From NCBI RefSeq assembly GCF_018919485.1, contig NZ_JAHLMU010000001.1, positions 2,332,685 to 2,396,684 on the forward strand: 64,000 nucleotides of DNA, written 5' to 3'. Source of the stretch: Psychrobacter sp. TAE2020 (GTDB lineage: Bacteria; Pseudomonadota; Gammaproteobacteria; Pseudomonadales; Moraxellaceae). Shown here piece by piece: positions 28,031-37,946 of the stretch. Made by a program: the position numbers and the translations under genes. Every line of letters starts with the position of its first letter. Position 1 is the stretch's first letter. The notes below the pieces were generated by a model. That model did no database searches. It saw only the letters and a list, made by a program, of their open reading frames with translations, and was not told where the DNA came from.

Positions 28031-31000
28031 CTAAGCTAACGGTTGACCCTCATCAGCTATTTTGGCTTGCTCAGGCGGTAGGGGAGCAAGATAACCAATC
28101 AGCAATATCAAGCTACCAGCAGTTAAAAAGGACAGCACTCGCCAAATAGCCTCTGTCTGTGATAGATCGACTACTACTAGTTTGAGTACCACCACCCCTA
28201 ATAAGCCAATACCCATAAACCATAAAGTACGATGTAATTGGCGACTGGCAACGATAGTAGCGACCAACGCTATTAAGGTCCATAAGATGGTCAGTCCGGT
28301 TTGTACTTGCTCACTATTCCAAGCGCCGTCATTCCATAATGGGGTGCCAATAAAGGCATGCAGGGTTCTTACTAAAATACTTGATAGCAGCCAAAAGCCA
28401 ATCAGGCCTAAAATAATAAGCGAAGGCTTACTAGTAAGCATGTTGTTGGCTCTGACATTAACAGGGACATTTACGCTAGCATCGCTAGTAACTGAGTTAG
28501 CATAGCTAAGCTGATTTAAGTAATAAGCGCTGAAACCGTAGCCTAACACTAACGCTAAACTGAGGTCATATAGATTGACTACTGGGAAATAGGGCAGCCC
28601 CCAAATGATCCCATCATAACTCCAGTTGCTTAGAGTTGCCCATATTAAGGTTAAGGGTACAAAAACTTTAGCGCTATCTACTAAGGCTTGTTGCCAATCA
28701 AACCAGTAAAGCAAGTGATGGTTGGCGGATTGTTTAGTAGATGAATGGCGATAACCGACCCATAATCCAGCCAGCATTAGCGCTACTGGAATGAGTATAG
28801 TAATGACGCCATTGGAGTCTGGTAAACCATAATGTAGCGCAGCGGCTAGAACTAAGATACTAGTAGCAAACCAGCTGGCAGTGTCATAACGAGATAGGCT
28901 GGAGCTGCTATACCAAGTCTTTAGCCACAGCTGTCCAACGACTAGCCAGCCAATTAATAAGCTGGCAAAAACCAGCCAAGACGCAGTACTCCATTGATGG
29001 TTGAACTCAAATTTTTGTGGTAACTGTAGTACCAGCACTAAGCAGAATAAGCTTAACAGCACATGGCTAAAATGACTGATCTCTTGCCATGAACGATAGC
29101 GATTGATTAGCCAATAAATTAGCAGGCTGCTTAGAGTCGCTAGTGCTATTAAGCTAGTAGTCGCCAATTGCCAGCTGGCAAGCCACTGCTTTAGGTCAGT
29201 AAATAATACTAGTAGCGCCCACACGGTAGCGGCAAAAGTTAGCAGACGTATAGACACTGGACTGCGCCAAACCGCATTAAAGGCCGTACTTTGACTATTA
29301 ATGCTTAACAGCCATTGCTGGGCAGATGCGCTACTGATGCCTAAAGAGGTGGCATAGTTTGCAATATTATCAACGCCAGTATCAGTAACAGTGTCAGTAA
29401 CAATATTGCCATTAGACTCAGCAGCCTCAGATATAGTTGAATTTGCTTGAGCGTTGGCTGTTATTAATAAGCTAGGGGAGTGGCTAGCACGCAGAATAAA
29501 CATTGAGGCAAGAGCACTTAGGGCGGAAATTGTCAAAGTCAAAATCGGTACTTCAGACCATAGCATATCTAACACAAATAGCATGCCGATACTGATCAGC
29601 TGCAAGGCTAAACCAAAGATAACTAGCCACGCCCGCAATGAGCGATGTCCAAACCATACTAGTGCTAATCCTTGAATCGCCCAACCGAACGCTAACCATT
29701 GATCATCAAAAGCTAACGGAATGACCAAGGCCAAAAACCCAAACCCTAAGGCCAGCATGCCTTCAGTAATTAGCGTATAACGTTGACTGCGTTGAATAAG
29801 TAACCAGCCTAACCCTAAATAAATAGTGGCCAATATAGCGCTAGTCAAAGTTAGCGCTTGCTCGATATCATTTAACAGGGCGGCAAATAAGCCAAATGCC
29901 AATACGGGCGCTGAGAATAGCAGGCCAATATCGATAGGATACAGATAGAGACTGGGCGCAGATTTTGTAGTAGCAGAAGTTGCCGCTAAGCTATTGCTGG
30001 CCTCATTATTACTATTATAAGCGATGATTTGCTGAGTATAACGAATAGCTATGAATAAATAGAGTGCTAAATGGAGCGCTACTAGCGATACTAAAGGCCA
30101 GCGTTGAGTAGCAATCAATGTGCTCAGATCTTCAGTTAAGCCCCAATAATAGGCCAAGCCAAAAGTGACGGCCACCCCTAAAGCATTCAATACTTTCCAA
30201 GTACGGTAATGAGCAATAATCGCAATAGTGATGTTCAATAGCAAGTAGTAGCTAAATAAGGTCACTAAATTGCCAGTGTCGGTACCAGTTAATAATGGCG
30301 CAAAAAACCCACCAGATAGTGCTAATAAGGCTAAAGGAAAAGCGTTTTGGCGTACCGCTAAGCCAATAGTGAGCGCTGATAATAGCCCTAGAATGATAAA
30401 GCTCGGTAAGCTGGGAATGACGTTATAGACACTATAAGCAAAAAAACTAGTCAAATAAGTGATAGCTAAGCCAGTACCTTGCAAAGTGATACCGTAAGCA
30501 AAACGTTTGCTGGCAAGCTTGAGACCTAAGCCGGCAAGCCCTATGCCTATAATGCCTATTGCTAATAGCTTAAAGGTAACAGGAATCTCGATATAATCAC
30601 TCAATAAGCGCAGTAACAAGACTACGCCGACTAATAATACTAACACCCCGACTCGTACTACTAAATTACCACCGAAGAACCAGTTTTTAAGCGAGTTAAA
30701 GAGCGAGGTTACCATAGGTAATGACTGCTCATCTGGCTCTATCACTGGCACAGGAAGCTCTATCGTCCAAGGTGCCGTAGTATCATCTACTAACTCTACC
30801 TCATTAGTGGTTGCTGCTGTTAGCACAGTTGAAGTTTGAGTTGCAGAATCATTAACGCTGCTAGCGACCAGAGTTTGCTGCTGGGCAACATTAACCGCAG
30901 TTGGTAAGGGCGGTGGCACTGATAGTGAGGGGGTTAAAACAGGCGAGGATGGCACGGCGCTATTGGCTGCAAGTGACGATATAGGAGTAGCGGCAGAACG

Positions 31001-31153
31001 TGAAATCTTAAGCTGTTTAAGACTGTGCTCCTGCTGTTGCAAGCTGCTTTGCAGCTTTGCCATATCACTGCGCAGTTGCATAAGCTGCTTATTTATCTTG
31101 TTATAAATAATAATAGTGATAAGCAACAAAATAATAAAAGCAAACCAGCCCAT
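28031..31153 (-). CDS. Very large DUF2339 polytopic membrane protein
   Basis: A 1040-residue inner membrane protein of the DUF2339 family. It has an N-terminal membrane helix (2-18), a coiled coil (about 20-55), a Ser/Ala/Pro/Thr-rich linker (about 56-150), then more than twenty hydrophobic helices to the C-terminus. Typical motifs are the FFGGNLVVRVGVLVLLVGVVLL entry (given here as family likeness near 165-187) and repeated W-rich helices. No catalytic residues can be pointed out and function is unknown. GAGG precedes the ATG. The linker encodes many Ser/Val/Thr, consistent with a flexible tether. Confidence 0.85.
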   Translation of the reverse strand: MGWFAFIILLLITIIIYNKINKQLMQLRSDMAKLQSSLQQQEHSLKQLKISRSAATPISSLAANSAVPSSPVLTPSLSVPPPLPTAVNVAQQQTLVASSVNDSATQTSTVLTAATTNEVELVDDTTAPWTIELPVPVIEPDEQSLPMVTSLFNSLKNWFFGGNLVVRVGVLVLLVGVVLLLRLLSDYIEIPVTFKLLAIGIIGIGLAGLGLKLASKRFAYGITLQGTGLAITYLTSFFAYSVYNVIPSLPSFIILGLLSALTIGLAVRQNAFPLALLALSGGFFAPLLTGTDTGNLVTLFSYYLLLNITIAIIAHYRTWKVLNALGVAVTFGLAYYWGLTEDLSTLIATQRWPLVSLVALHLALYLFIAIRYTQQIIAYNSNNEASNSLAATSATTKSAPSLYLYPIDIGLLFSAPVLAFGLFAALLNDIEQALTLTSAILATIYLGLGWLLIQRSQRYTLITEGMLALGFGFLALVIPLAFDDQWLAFGWAIQGLALVWFGHRSLRAWLVIFGLALQLISIGMLFVLDMLWSEVPILTLTISALSALASMFILRASHSPSLLITANAQANSTISEAAESNGNIVTDTVTDTGVDNIANYATSLGISSASAQQWLLSINSQSTAFNAVWRSPVSIRLLTFAATVWALLVLFTDLKQWLASWQLATTSLIALATLSSLLIYWLINRYRSWQEISHFSHVLLSLFCLVLVLQLPQKFEFNHQWSTASWLVFASLLIGWLVVGQLWLKTWYSSSSLSRYDTASWFATSILVLAAALHYGLPDSNGVITILIPVALMLAGLWVGYRHSSTKQSANHHLLYWFDWQQALVDSAKVFVPLTLIWATLSNWSYDGIIWGLPYFPVVNLYDLSLALVLGYGFSAYYLNQLSYANSVTSDASVNVPVNVRANNMLTSKPSLIILGLIGFWLLSSILVRTLHAFIGTPLWNDGAWNSEQVQTGLTILWTLIALVATIVASRQLHRTLWFMGIGLLGVVVLKLVVVDLSQTEAIWRVLSFLTAGSLILLIGYLAPLPPEQAKIADEGQPLA

Positions 31154-31519
31154 TTAAAACCTCAATATATTTAGTTTACTAGGGTCACTAGTAGTTGATC
31201 TATCTTATCTTATGCAGATAATGAGCTTATTAAAAAATAAACTCAAGTCTATTACTAATGATAAGCTAATCAGTTTTTACAGTGTAGCTGAAAATATCGC
31301 TATGTTAGATTTACTTTAAAGCTACTAAATGGCTATATAAATAATTTTTTGCAGTTTTTTAGTGAGTATTTATGCAGATGATTATCTTAGTACACTTTAT
31401 GGTGGCCCTTATTCTAAAAATTAATACTTACAACTAAAAACAGAGCATGATTAACATACTCTGTCTTTGGATAGCTACTAAATAGCAGGCTAATAGATTG
31501 TAGCTTAAACCAAGAGGAT
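31154..31519. other. Intergenic region between dienelactone hydrolase and DUF2339 genes
   Basis: About 366 bp, very AT-rich, no gene. It contains the terminator for no upstream plus gene; on the minus strand it is the spacer downstream of DUF2339. A hairpin at 31440-31464 is the terminator-like element near the dienelactone hydrolase stop but lies on its upstream-neighbour side. Confidence 0.4.
31435..31464 (-). terminator. Terminator downstream of the DUF2339 gene region
   Basis: Minus-strand reading gives a 10-bp stem ACAGAGTATG/CATGCTCTGT (one G-U pair) with a 5-base loop; the plus-strand text shows AAAAAC at its left, i.e. a T-run in minus direction. It lies between the dienelactone hydrolase start side features and its stop is at 31520, so it ends that minus-strand transcript. 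Confidence 0.75.
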
Positions 31520-32248
31520 TTAGCCTAGATTAGCTTTCATAAACGCTAACATGTTATCCCAACTTTGTTTGGCAGCTATTTCGTCATAAGCAAGATTAAC
31601 GTTATCTCGATCGTCAGCTTTTGGGTTGGTAAAGCCATGTTTGGCGTCGTCATAAACGTCGACAGTATAATCGACATCAGCGGCATCCATCTCTTTTTTA
31701 AAGGCTTCAATATCTTCCATAGTAACTATCGTATCGTCACGACCATGAGCGATCAATACCTTTGCTTTAAAGTTTTGATCGGCCGGTTGTTTGGCAGAGA
31801 GATCACCATGGAAAGTAGCAACTGCTTTAACTGGCATAGCTTCGCGCGCCATGTCGAGAACCACTTTACCGCCGAAACAAAAACCAATAGCGGCTAAGTT
31901 ATCGCCATCAACGGCTAGTTGATCGCTAAAGTCATTGAGGATTAAACGGCAGCGAGCCATCAGCATCTCTTGGTCTGCTAACACTTGGTCATGCCACATA
32001 GTGGCCATCTCAGGATCAGAAGTCATTTTGCCTTCACCGTAAACATCCATAGCTACAGCGGCATAGCCAGCTTCTGCTAGACGCTCGGTCATAACTTTTG
32101 AATGCTCAACTAAGCCCCACCATTCAGGGGCGACTAAGATGCCAGCTACCGGATTATCATCTGCAGCGTTTTCTGGTAAGGCCACATAACTGATTAACTG
32201 TACGCCATTCTCGGTGGTACTTATTAGCTCAAAGGTCTTAATTGACAT
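31520..32248 (-). CDS. Dienelactone hydrolase family protein
   Basis: A 242-residue alpha/beta hydrolase with a cysteine nucleophile: C124 in GFCFGG, D171/D172 in HGRDD and H204 in DAKHGFTNP form the Cys-Asp-His triad of dienelactone hydrolases. The N-terminal VAPEWWGL is also typical. No aromatic ring-cleavage genes are nearby, so this is probably a general carboxylesterase of the family rather than part of a chlorocatechol pathway. AAGGA precedes the ATG. A terminator hairpin (31435-31464) follows. Confidence 0.88.
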   Translation of the reverse strand: MSIKTFELISTTENGVQLISYVALPENAADDNPVAGILVAPEWWGLVEHSKVMTERLAEAGYAAVAMDVYGEGKMTSDPEMATMWHDQVLADQEMLMARCRLILNDFSDQLAVDGDNLAAIGFCFGGKVVLDMAREAMPVKAVATFHGDLSAKQPADQNFKAKVLIAHGRDDTIVTMEDIEAFKKEMDAADVDYTVDVYDDAKHGFTNPKADDRDNVNLAYDEIAAKQSWDNMLAFMKANLG

Positions 32249-32456
32249 CTTATTATCCTTTTTTATAGAGTGATTTTTGTTATTGCGTGCTCAACCTAGC
32301 AAGTTATAGCGATAGCTATTAGTCTGGCTATCAGTACTTTTGATAACTTGTTTATTATTTACTGATATTACCTTAACGCCCATGACAGCGAAAAACAGCT
32401 ATAATACTGTAACTCTAGTTGTGCAAATGCTACTTATCTAAACCTACGGCCATGTT

Positions 32457-33047
32457 ATGAGTCTAAATTTATTACAAGCTTTAAAATCCAGCTTTGAGAG
32501 TGCGGAATCCCAGTCAAAGCAGGATGCGGTAGCTTCAGCTGATACCGAGGTCAATACTCACAGTGACCAACTTCTACGACCACAATTTTGGTCGCAGTTT
32601 GCGTTGCAGGATCTAAACCATAGCGAATGGGAAGCCTTATGCGATGGCTGTGGCAGTTGCTGCCTGATTAAGTATATTGATGAAGATGAGAACGGCGATG
32701 TAGACGAAGAGCAAGTTGAGTATACCGATGTCGCTTGCCAGCTGATGAATTGTGAGACGGGGTTTTGTCAGCACTATGACTCTCGGCAACAGTATGTGCC
32801 AGACTGTATTCAGTTGACCGCCGCTAAACTACCTACTATGATGTGGCTGCCCAATCATTGCGCTTATAAACGTTTGTATAAAGGGCAGTCACTACCAAGC
32901 TGGCATTTATTATTAACCCAAGATGCGGTCGTTACTCAGCAGCAAATGCGTGATGCTAATGTTGGTATTGCAGGGCGCTGCATCTCTGAGGTAGGTATGA
33001 GCGATGAAGCCATGGAGACACGGGTGGTGAATTGGGTAAGGCCTTAG
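32457..33047 (+). CDS. ycgN: YcgN family Cys-cluster protein (UPF0260)
   Basis: A 196-residue protein with the CDGCGSCC motif (C62, C65, C68, C69) and further cysteines C94, C99, C104, C117 and C135, as in YcgN and the putative zinc/iron-chelating family. YVPDCIQLT, LPNHCAYKRLY and LPSWHLL are diagnostic. It has an extra N-terminal tail of about 40 residues compared with the E. coli protein. Function unknown beyond likely metal binding. A TATAAT at 32400-32405 may be its -10. Confidence 0.9.
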   Translation: MSLNLLQALKSSFESAESQSKQDAVASADTEVNTHSDQLLRPQFWSQFALQDLNHSEWEALCDGCGSCCLIKYIDEDENGDVDEEQVEYTDVACQLMNCETGFCQHYDSRQQYVPDCIQLTAAKLPTMMWLPNHCAYKRLYKGQSLPSWHLLLTQDAVVTQQQMRDANVGIAGRCISEVGMSDEAMETRVVNWVRP

Positions 33048-33187
33048 AGCGAGGGCAACCGCTAGTGCTATACTCTACTGACTAAAATACTCTATTGCTC
33101 AAAATATCTGACAAGCGCTGATAGCAGGTGATAGCCCTTTATAATTGCTATAACCCTGATAATTTCTAACACTAGCTATTATCAAGG

Positions 33188-34591
33188 TTATTTATCAGCC
33201 GTCTCACTAGCAGACTGCGCTTGGGTTTCAGCTTCAGCAGTAGAGTTAGCTAGTGGTGGAATAGGAATGCCTTGGCGAATTTGCTTAGAGAACTCAGCGC
33301 TATTGTTACTAGTATCTAATCCCGCTTGATTATCAAAGCCAATCACCTTTGGATTGATATGGGTATGCTGATACCAAGTATCCATTGACCAAGGCTCAGC
33401 ACTTTGCGGCTCGTCTGTTGCCACTTCCTGTTTTAGTGAATCCTCTTTTATCTGAGAGCTTGCATCTAGCATACCGATATCATAGAGGTAGTTTGGTAGC
33501 CAACCTGAGACCCAAATACGGTAATCCCAAGGTAGCCGCTCACCACTCACAATACGTGCCATATAAAAGATAATATTAGTACAGTTGCTGGTCAAAGTAT
33601 TATACCAAGCAGGCTCAGCATTGAGCTTATCAGCAGCCGTTAAGTAAGACTCGAACAAAGATTTCACTTCGCTCTGTTGCAAGTGACTGATAGGGAAGAG
33701 ATAGACCTGTTCACCGCGCACATTAGTACGAGTATAAATAATATCACGCTCCTCAGAGGCGATAAGGCTCAGCTCAAAGCGCCTAAAAAATCCAGCTAGA
33801 GCCGAAAAGCTTTCTTCTTCCTCTTTACGAATCTCAAGGGAGAATGCTAGCGGTCTATCGTCTTCAAAACGGAAGCTGACTAAAGTATGAGCAATTAGTG
33901 GCCCCATCCAATAAGAATTAGCGATATCGATACCAGATAGTTTAGATATATCGACAGTGCGGGTTTCCCAGCGTTCCGCAGGCGCAATCTCATCAAGGCC
34001 ATTACTCGGGTGCCAATCAAAATTGCGTACATTAGATAGAGTAATCAAATCAGGGTTATTAGGATCACGAGTATAAGAAACTGCTTGACTCACTTCAGGC
34101 TGCCAATTGCGCTCTTGCTTAGGGTTAATAGCGTTAAACCAGCCTAAGCCAAGCAGCCAAACCAGTCCATAGCTAGCTATCAAATAGTTGTTGAGCTTGC
34201 TTTTATTGAGCCTGCTGTTGCTAGTATTATTGGTATTAATATGAGCTGTATTCACTTTACTATTTTTAGCTACCGATTGCTGCGTAAGCTTACAGGCCAG
34301 CTTAGGGTAGTACGGTAGCGTCAACCAACAGCCTAGTAAGCCGAAAACTATTAGTGCTACTAGCCAAGTGATAGGGCTGTTTATACCAAAATGATAGTAA
34401 ATCGCCATTAGTAACCAAACGGCAGAGAGTATTAAGGCCACAGCAATAAAAAATCTTGCCACACCACGCCAGCTAAGCCAACCAAATCTTTTATATTGAG
34501 GTTGATGGTTACCGTTGTTATTACGGTTAGATGAAGGATTGAGGCTAGAGCGAGATGACATAAGCCTTGAAAATAAACAGCGAAGCGACAT
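33188..34591 (-). CDS. DUF4105 (Lnb N-terminal-like) membrane protein
   Basis: A 467-residue protein with three predicted membrane helices (about 46-66, 73-93, 135-153) and a periplasmic DUF4105 domain (about 183-350). Conserved segments are LSNVRNFDW, SYWMGPLIAHTLVSF (H235), EIRKE (253-257), SEERDIIYTRTNVR and YNTLTSNCTNI (N336-C337). DUF4105 is related to the catalytic domain of Lnb, which moves an acyl chain within bacterial lipoproteins; His and Cys are the likely catalytic pair. Activity of this protein is inference. An unstructured Asn-rich N-terminus and a polar C-terminal tail flank the domain. Confidence 0.83.
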   Translation of the reverse strand: MSLRCLFSRLMSSRSSLNPSSNRNNNGNHQPQYKRFGWLSWRGVARFFIAVALILSAVWLLMAIYYHFGINSPITWLVALIVFGLLGCWLTLPYYPKLACKLTQQSVAKNSKVNTAHINTNNTSNSRLNKSKLNNYLIASYGLVWLLGLGWFNAINPKQERNWQPEVSQAVSYTRDPNNPDLITLSNVRNFDWHPSNGLDEIAPAERWETRTVDISKLSGIDIANSYWMGPLIAHTLVSFRFEDDRPLAFSLEIRKEEEESFSALAGFFRRFELSLIASEERDIIYTRTNVRGEQVYLFPISHLQQSEVKSLFESYLTAADKLNAEPAWYNTLTSNCTNIIFYMARIVSGERLPWDYRIWVSGWLPNYLYDIGMLDASSQIKEDSLKQEVATDEPQSAEPWSMDTWYQHTHINPKVIGFDNQAGLDTSNNSAEFSKQIRQGIPIPPLANSTAEAETQAQSASETADK

Positions 34592-34886
34592 AAGAATGGA
34601 TTACATAAATAGAGTCTTTAACTCTAGCAAAATTTATAACACACTGACAATACAATTTGCATAAATTTATCGTTGAATGTCGCTCAGCCTTGCGATAAAG
34701 TGAAACTAAAGTAACAGCAGTTGAGTTTTAAAACCGTTGTTCTGAATAAATAGCTATACTTTAGATACAGTAGTTGATATTTTTAGAGCAAGTTTTAACC
34801 ACAGTTTTTATTTATATTTTAATCCCCATTTAGATTTTTATTAGCAATGCTCTATCCACTAATTGAAGAGGTTAACCCACACCACC

Positions 34887-35786
34887 ATGTCTGAAGACAT
34901 TCCCAGCCCGAGTAGTTGGTCGATGCGCGGCTTAAAACGCTGGCTATCGACCGCCCCCGAAACCCGTGACGAACTAGTTAGTTTAGTGCAGCAATCACGG
35001 CAATTTTTAGAGCCTGATACGGTTGATATGCTTGAGGGCGTACTGGATCTGCCAGCGACGCAAGTACGTGAAATTATGACCCCGCGTCCACAGGTCATAA
35101 GTTTGCACGAGAGTACTAGCCTCGCTGAAGTGATGGACATTATTCTTGAGACGACTCATTCACGCTATCCAGTATTCGATAGCCAAGATGATGATGCGGT
35201 CATAGGTATTCTGCTCGCTAAAGACTTGATTCCGCTGCTGGTCTATATGGTGCGTGATCAACATGATAAAATTGATAGCCAACGTCTAAAAGATTTGGTA
35301 CGTCAGCCGCTATATATTAGCGAGTCTGCGCGTTCTGATACCCTTTTACGTTCTTTGCAGCGCACTCAAGTACATATGGCAATTGTCGTCGATGAATTTG
35401 GCAACTTTGCTGGGGTAGTCACTATGGAGGATCTACTTGAAGAGATCGTTGGTGATATCGTTGACGAGCACGATGATTTCGATGAAGACAGTGATATTAA
35501 TAACATTATTGTCCATCCTGAGAAGCCTAATACTTGGCGAGTACAAGCTTCAACGGTGATTGAGGACTGCAACGATGAGCTAGGTAGTAATTTTGATGAT
35601 ACCGACGTCGATACTATGGGTGGTTTGGTGATGCAGGCGCTTGGTTATGTCAGTGACTTAGAAGGTGAAACTGTCGAAATAGATGATTGGCAAATCACCA
35701 TCACCGATGTGGAAGGACGCTCTATCAATGATCTTGAGGTCACGAATGTCAAGGCAGATAAGCAATTACTCATAGGCAGCCATTAA
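34887..35786 (+). CDS. corC: CorC/HlyC-type protein with CBS domain pair
   Basis: Cytoplasmic protein tied to magnesium and cobalt efflux through CorA, or of the related transporter-associated family. The 299-residue protein has the EIMTPRPQVISL entry, two CBS domains (about 70-200; SRYPVFDS, GILLAKDL, MAIVVDEFGNFAGVVTMEDLLEEIVGDI) and the C-terminal CorC/HlyC domain (YVSDLEGETVEIDDWQ). As in E. coli ybeX-lnt, lnt comes next on the same strand. I prefer the ATG; an in-frame TTG 24 bases upstream is possible because the GAAGAGG box is rather far from the ATG. Confidence 0.93.
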   Translation: MSEDIPSPSSWSMRGLKRWLSTAPETRDELVSLVQQSRQFLEPDTVDMLEGVLDLPATQVREIMTPRPQVISLHESTSLAEVMDIILETTHSRYPVFDSQDDDAVIGILLAKDLIPLLVYMVRDQHDKIDSQRLKDLVRQPLYISESARSDTLLRSLQRTQVHMAIVVDEFGNFAGVVTMEDLLEEIVGDIVDEHDDFDEDSDINNIIVHPEKPNTWRVQASTVIEDCNDELGSNFDDTDVDTMGGLVMQALGYVSDLEGETVEIDDWQITITDVEGRSINDLEVTNVKADKQLLIGSH

Positions 35787-36236
35787 AAGACGTTTGATGA
35801 ATTATTATTAAAGCCTTTATAACTTAGGCTTAAATTGTAAGATAAGAACACGGCTGCGGTCGTGTTTTTTGCTATCTAAGGATTATAAACTAAGGATTAT
35901 AAAACAATGACAGATAATAAGGATAACCTGCTTGTTAAACAAATAGCATGATTAACAAAGTTATCAAAACCACATTCTAAATCAATTGCCGTAAAACCTA
36001 ATGGTTGTATAAGGGCTAATCTGTGGATTATGTCGAGTAAATTATCAAGGTAAGCACCGCCCAACTAGCCAAGCAAATTTACCCCTTTATCAGCACAGGC
36101 TGGTATTATAGGCGGGTTTGATTTGGCAAGGGGAGTCGAGTGCTGATAACTTACTCTGAGTTGCTATAATAATAGGCCGCCTAAATATAAAATTTTACGC
36201 TTTTTTAAGCCTCGTTTTGAGTTTTGGATAACCAAT
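35787..36236. other. Intergenic region between corC and lnt
   Basis: About 450 bp without a gene. It contains a terminator near its start and a TATAAT (36165-36170) near the lnt start, indicating that lnt has its own promoter here. Confidence 0.6.
35847..35870 (+). terminator. Terminator after corC
   Basis: Stem AACACG/CGTGTT (extended by weak inner pairs) followed by TTTTTT. Confidence 0.75.
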
Positions 36237-37811
36237 ATGCGCCCGTCTACCGTTGATTTGCAAAAGCGTCTAAATGCTAATAAGTCGAAAAAGAAACCAC
36301 TTTTGCTAGTGCTTCTTGTGGCTTGGCTAGCAGGAGCAATGTTTATACTAGCCCTTGCTCCTTACGGATTCTGGCCAATAGCTTTAGTATCTCCAGCCAT
36401 TTTATATGCGTTGTTAATGCCTGACATGAGCGGCAAACGCGCTTTTATTATTGGTGAAGCTTATGGGATGGGGCTGTGGTGTGTTGGCGCATTTTGGCTT
36501 TATACTTCTATCCATGATTATGGTAATACTCCAGCTTGGTTAGCGCTTATCCTAATTGCGCTGATGGGTCTAGGCATGGGGCTGTTTCATGGCTTTTTAG
36601 CCTTAGTATTCAACCGAGGAGTTGGTAAGCAACCTTTCGCTTTTGCGGCTCTTTGGGTATTACAAGAGTGGCTAAAAACTTGGCTATTCACAGGGTTTCC
36701 TTGGCTATTTGTTGGTTATGCTTTTACTGATCAGTATTGGCTGTCTTCTTTAGCACCCGTTGCTGGTGTATTCGCAGTGTCTTTTGTAGCAGTATTATTA
36801 GCTTCTAGTGTTGTCGAGCAAATGCGTAATCGCGGTGGTTATCTGCTGGCCTCATTTGCTTTATTAGTCGTTAGCACCTCGCTATGGTTGGCGGATCCGC
36901 AATGGACCAAACCTAAAGGCACGCCTGATCTATCGGTATCTTTGATTCAGGGTAATATTCCGCAAGATCTAAAATGGCTGACTGAATTTCAAATCGAGAC
37001 TCTAAAAATATATGCCACTTTGTCCAGCACTGAATGGGGGCGCGATATCATACTTTGGCCAGAATCCTCTATACCGATGTTTCAAACTGAGGCGGTTGGT
37101 TTTATTGGTGAAATGGTCAAGTTGGCCAAGGAAACGGATACTACTTGGGTGACTGGCATTCCTTATAAGGATGAAGCGGCGTTCAATGCAGCGACTGATA
37201 AGTACCCGCCGTTTTATAACAGTGTGATTGCGTTAGGCGCGCAAGCTGATGGTCTCTATAAAAAACAGCGTTTAGTGCCTTTTGGTGAGTACATTCCATT
37301 CGAGGGTATGCTAGATATTCTGCCTGATTTGGCTGGCAGTCAAGATATCTTAAGCTACAGTCGTGGTAATGAGCAGCAGTCACCATTGCGAGTACGTGGT
37401 CATAATCTTGGTGCAGCGATTTGTTATGAAGTGGCTTATCCAGACACCACCCGCAAGAATGCTATTGGCACTGACTTCTTACTGACTATCTCTAACGATG
37501 CTTGGTTTGGCACTTCAGCCGGGCCTTTACAGCATTTACAAATGGTACAGATGCGGGCGTTAGAGAATGGTCGCTGGTTTATGCGAGCTACTAACACTGG
37601 CGTTACTGCTATCATTGACCACAAAGGTCGTATCGTCAAGCGTGCACCACAATTCGAGCGTACCGTATTACGTGGTAATATTCAGGCCCGAGTTGGTAAT
37701 ACGCCCTTTATGACTTGGGGCAACTATCCTATTTTGATTATTATCGCTTTGCTGCTGATACTTAGCTATTTAGGCAAGCGGACAGGAGTACGAGCACGTT
37801 TCGGTAAGTAA
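36237..37811 (+). CDS. lnt: Apolipoprotein N-acyltransferase
   Basis: Adds the third acyl chain to outer-membrane lipoproteins in the inner membrane. The 524-residue protein has about six N-terminal helices and a periplasmic nitrilase-like domain with the catalytic triad E276 (LWPESS), K343 (KKQRLVPFGEY) and C396 (AICYEVAYPD). The NxGVTAxI and GPxQHLQM segments are present. It follows corC but a terminator and an own -10 suggest independent expression. Confidence 0.96.
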   Translation: MRPSTVDLQKRLNANKSKKKPLLLVLLVAWLAGAMFILALAPYGFWPIALVSPAILYALLMPDMSGKRAFIIGEAYGMGLWCVGAFWLYTSIHDYGNTPAWLALILIALMGLGMGLFHGFLALVFNRGVGKQPFAFAALWVLQEWLKTWLFTGFPWLFVGYAFTDQYWLSSLAPVAGVFAVSFVAVLLASSVVEQMRNRGGYLLASFALLVVSTSLWLADPQWTKPKGTPDLSVSLIQGNIPQDLKWLTEFQIETLKIYATLSSTEWGRDIILWPESSIPMFQTEAVGFIGEMVKLAKETDTTWVTGIPYKDEAAFNAATDKYPPFYNSVIALGAQADGLYKKQRLVPFGEYIPFEGMLDILPDLAGSQDILSYSRGNEQQSPLRVRGHNLGAAICYEVAYPDTTRKNAIGTDFLLTISNDAWFGTSAGPLQHLQMVQMRALENGRWFMRATNTGVTAIIDHKGRIVKRAPQFERTVLRGNIQARVGNTPFMTWGNYPILIIIALLLILSYLGKRTGVRARFGK

Positions 37812-37875
37812 AAAGGGCATAGCATTGGCTAATGAGCTGAGTTTTACTAATAATTCCTTTAAATAGTTAAGGGAT

Positions 37876-37905
37876 TTAACAAATCGGCATAAATTGCGAT
37901 ATAAT
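37876..37905 (+). promoter_or_regulatory. Sigma-70 promoter of the Ala/Pro-rich membrane protein gene
   Basis: TTAACA (37876-37881) and TATAAT (37900-37905) with an 18-bp spacer; the ATG of the next gene is about 40 bases downstream. Confidence 0.7.
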
Positions 37906-37946
37906 AGCCCATATTTCAAATATTTTTCGTGCAAGGTAGATAAGAT

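Noticed and set aside
31520..32248. Chlorocatechol pathway gene
   Set aside because: The dienelactone hydrolase motif is clear, but no ring-cleavage or cycloisomerase genes are nearby, so a pathway role is not supported.
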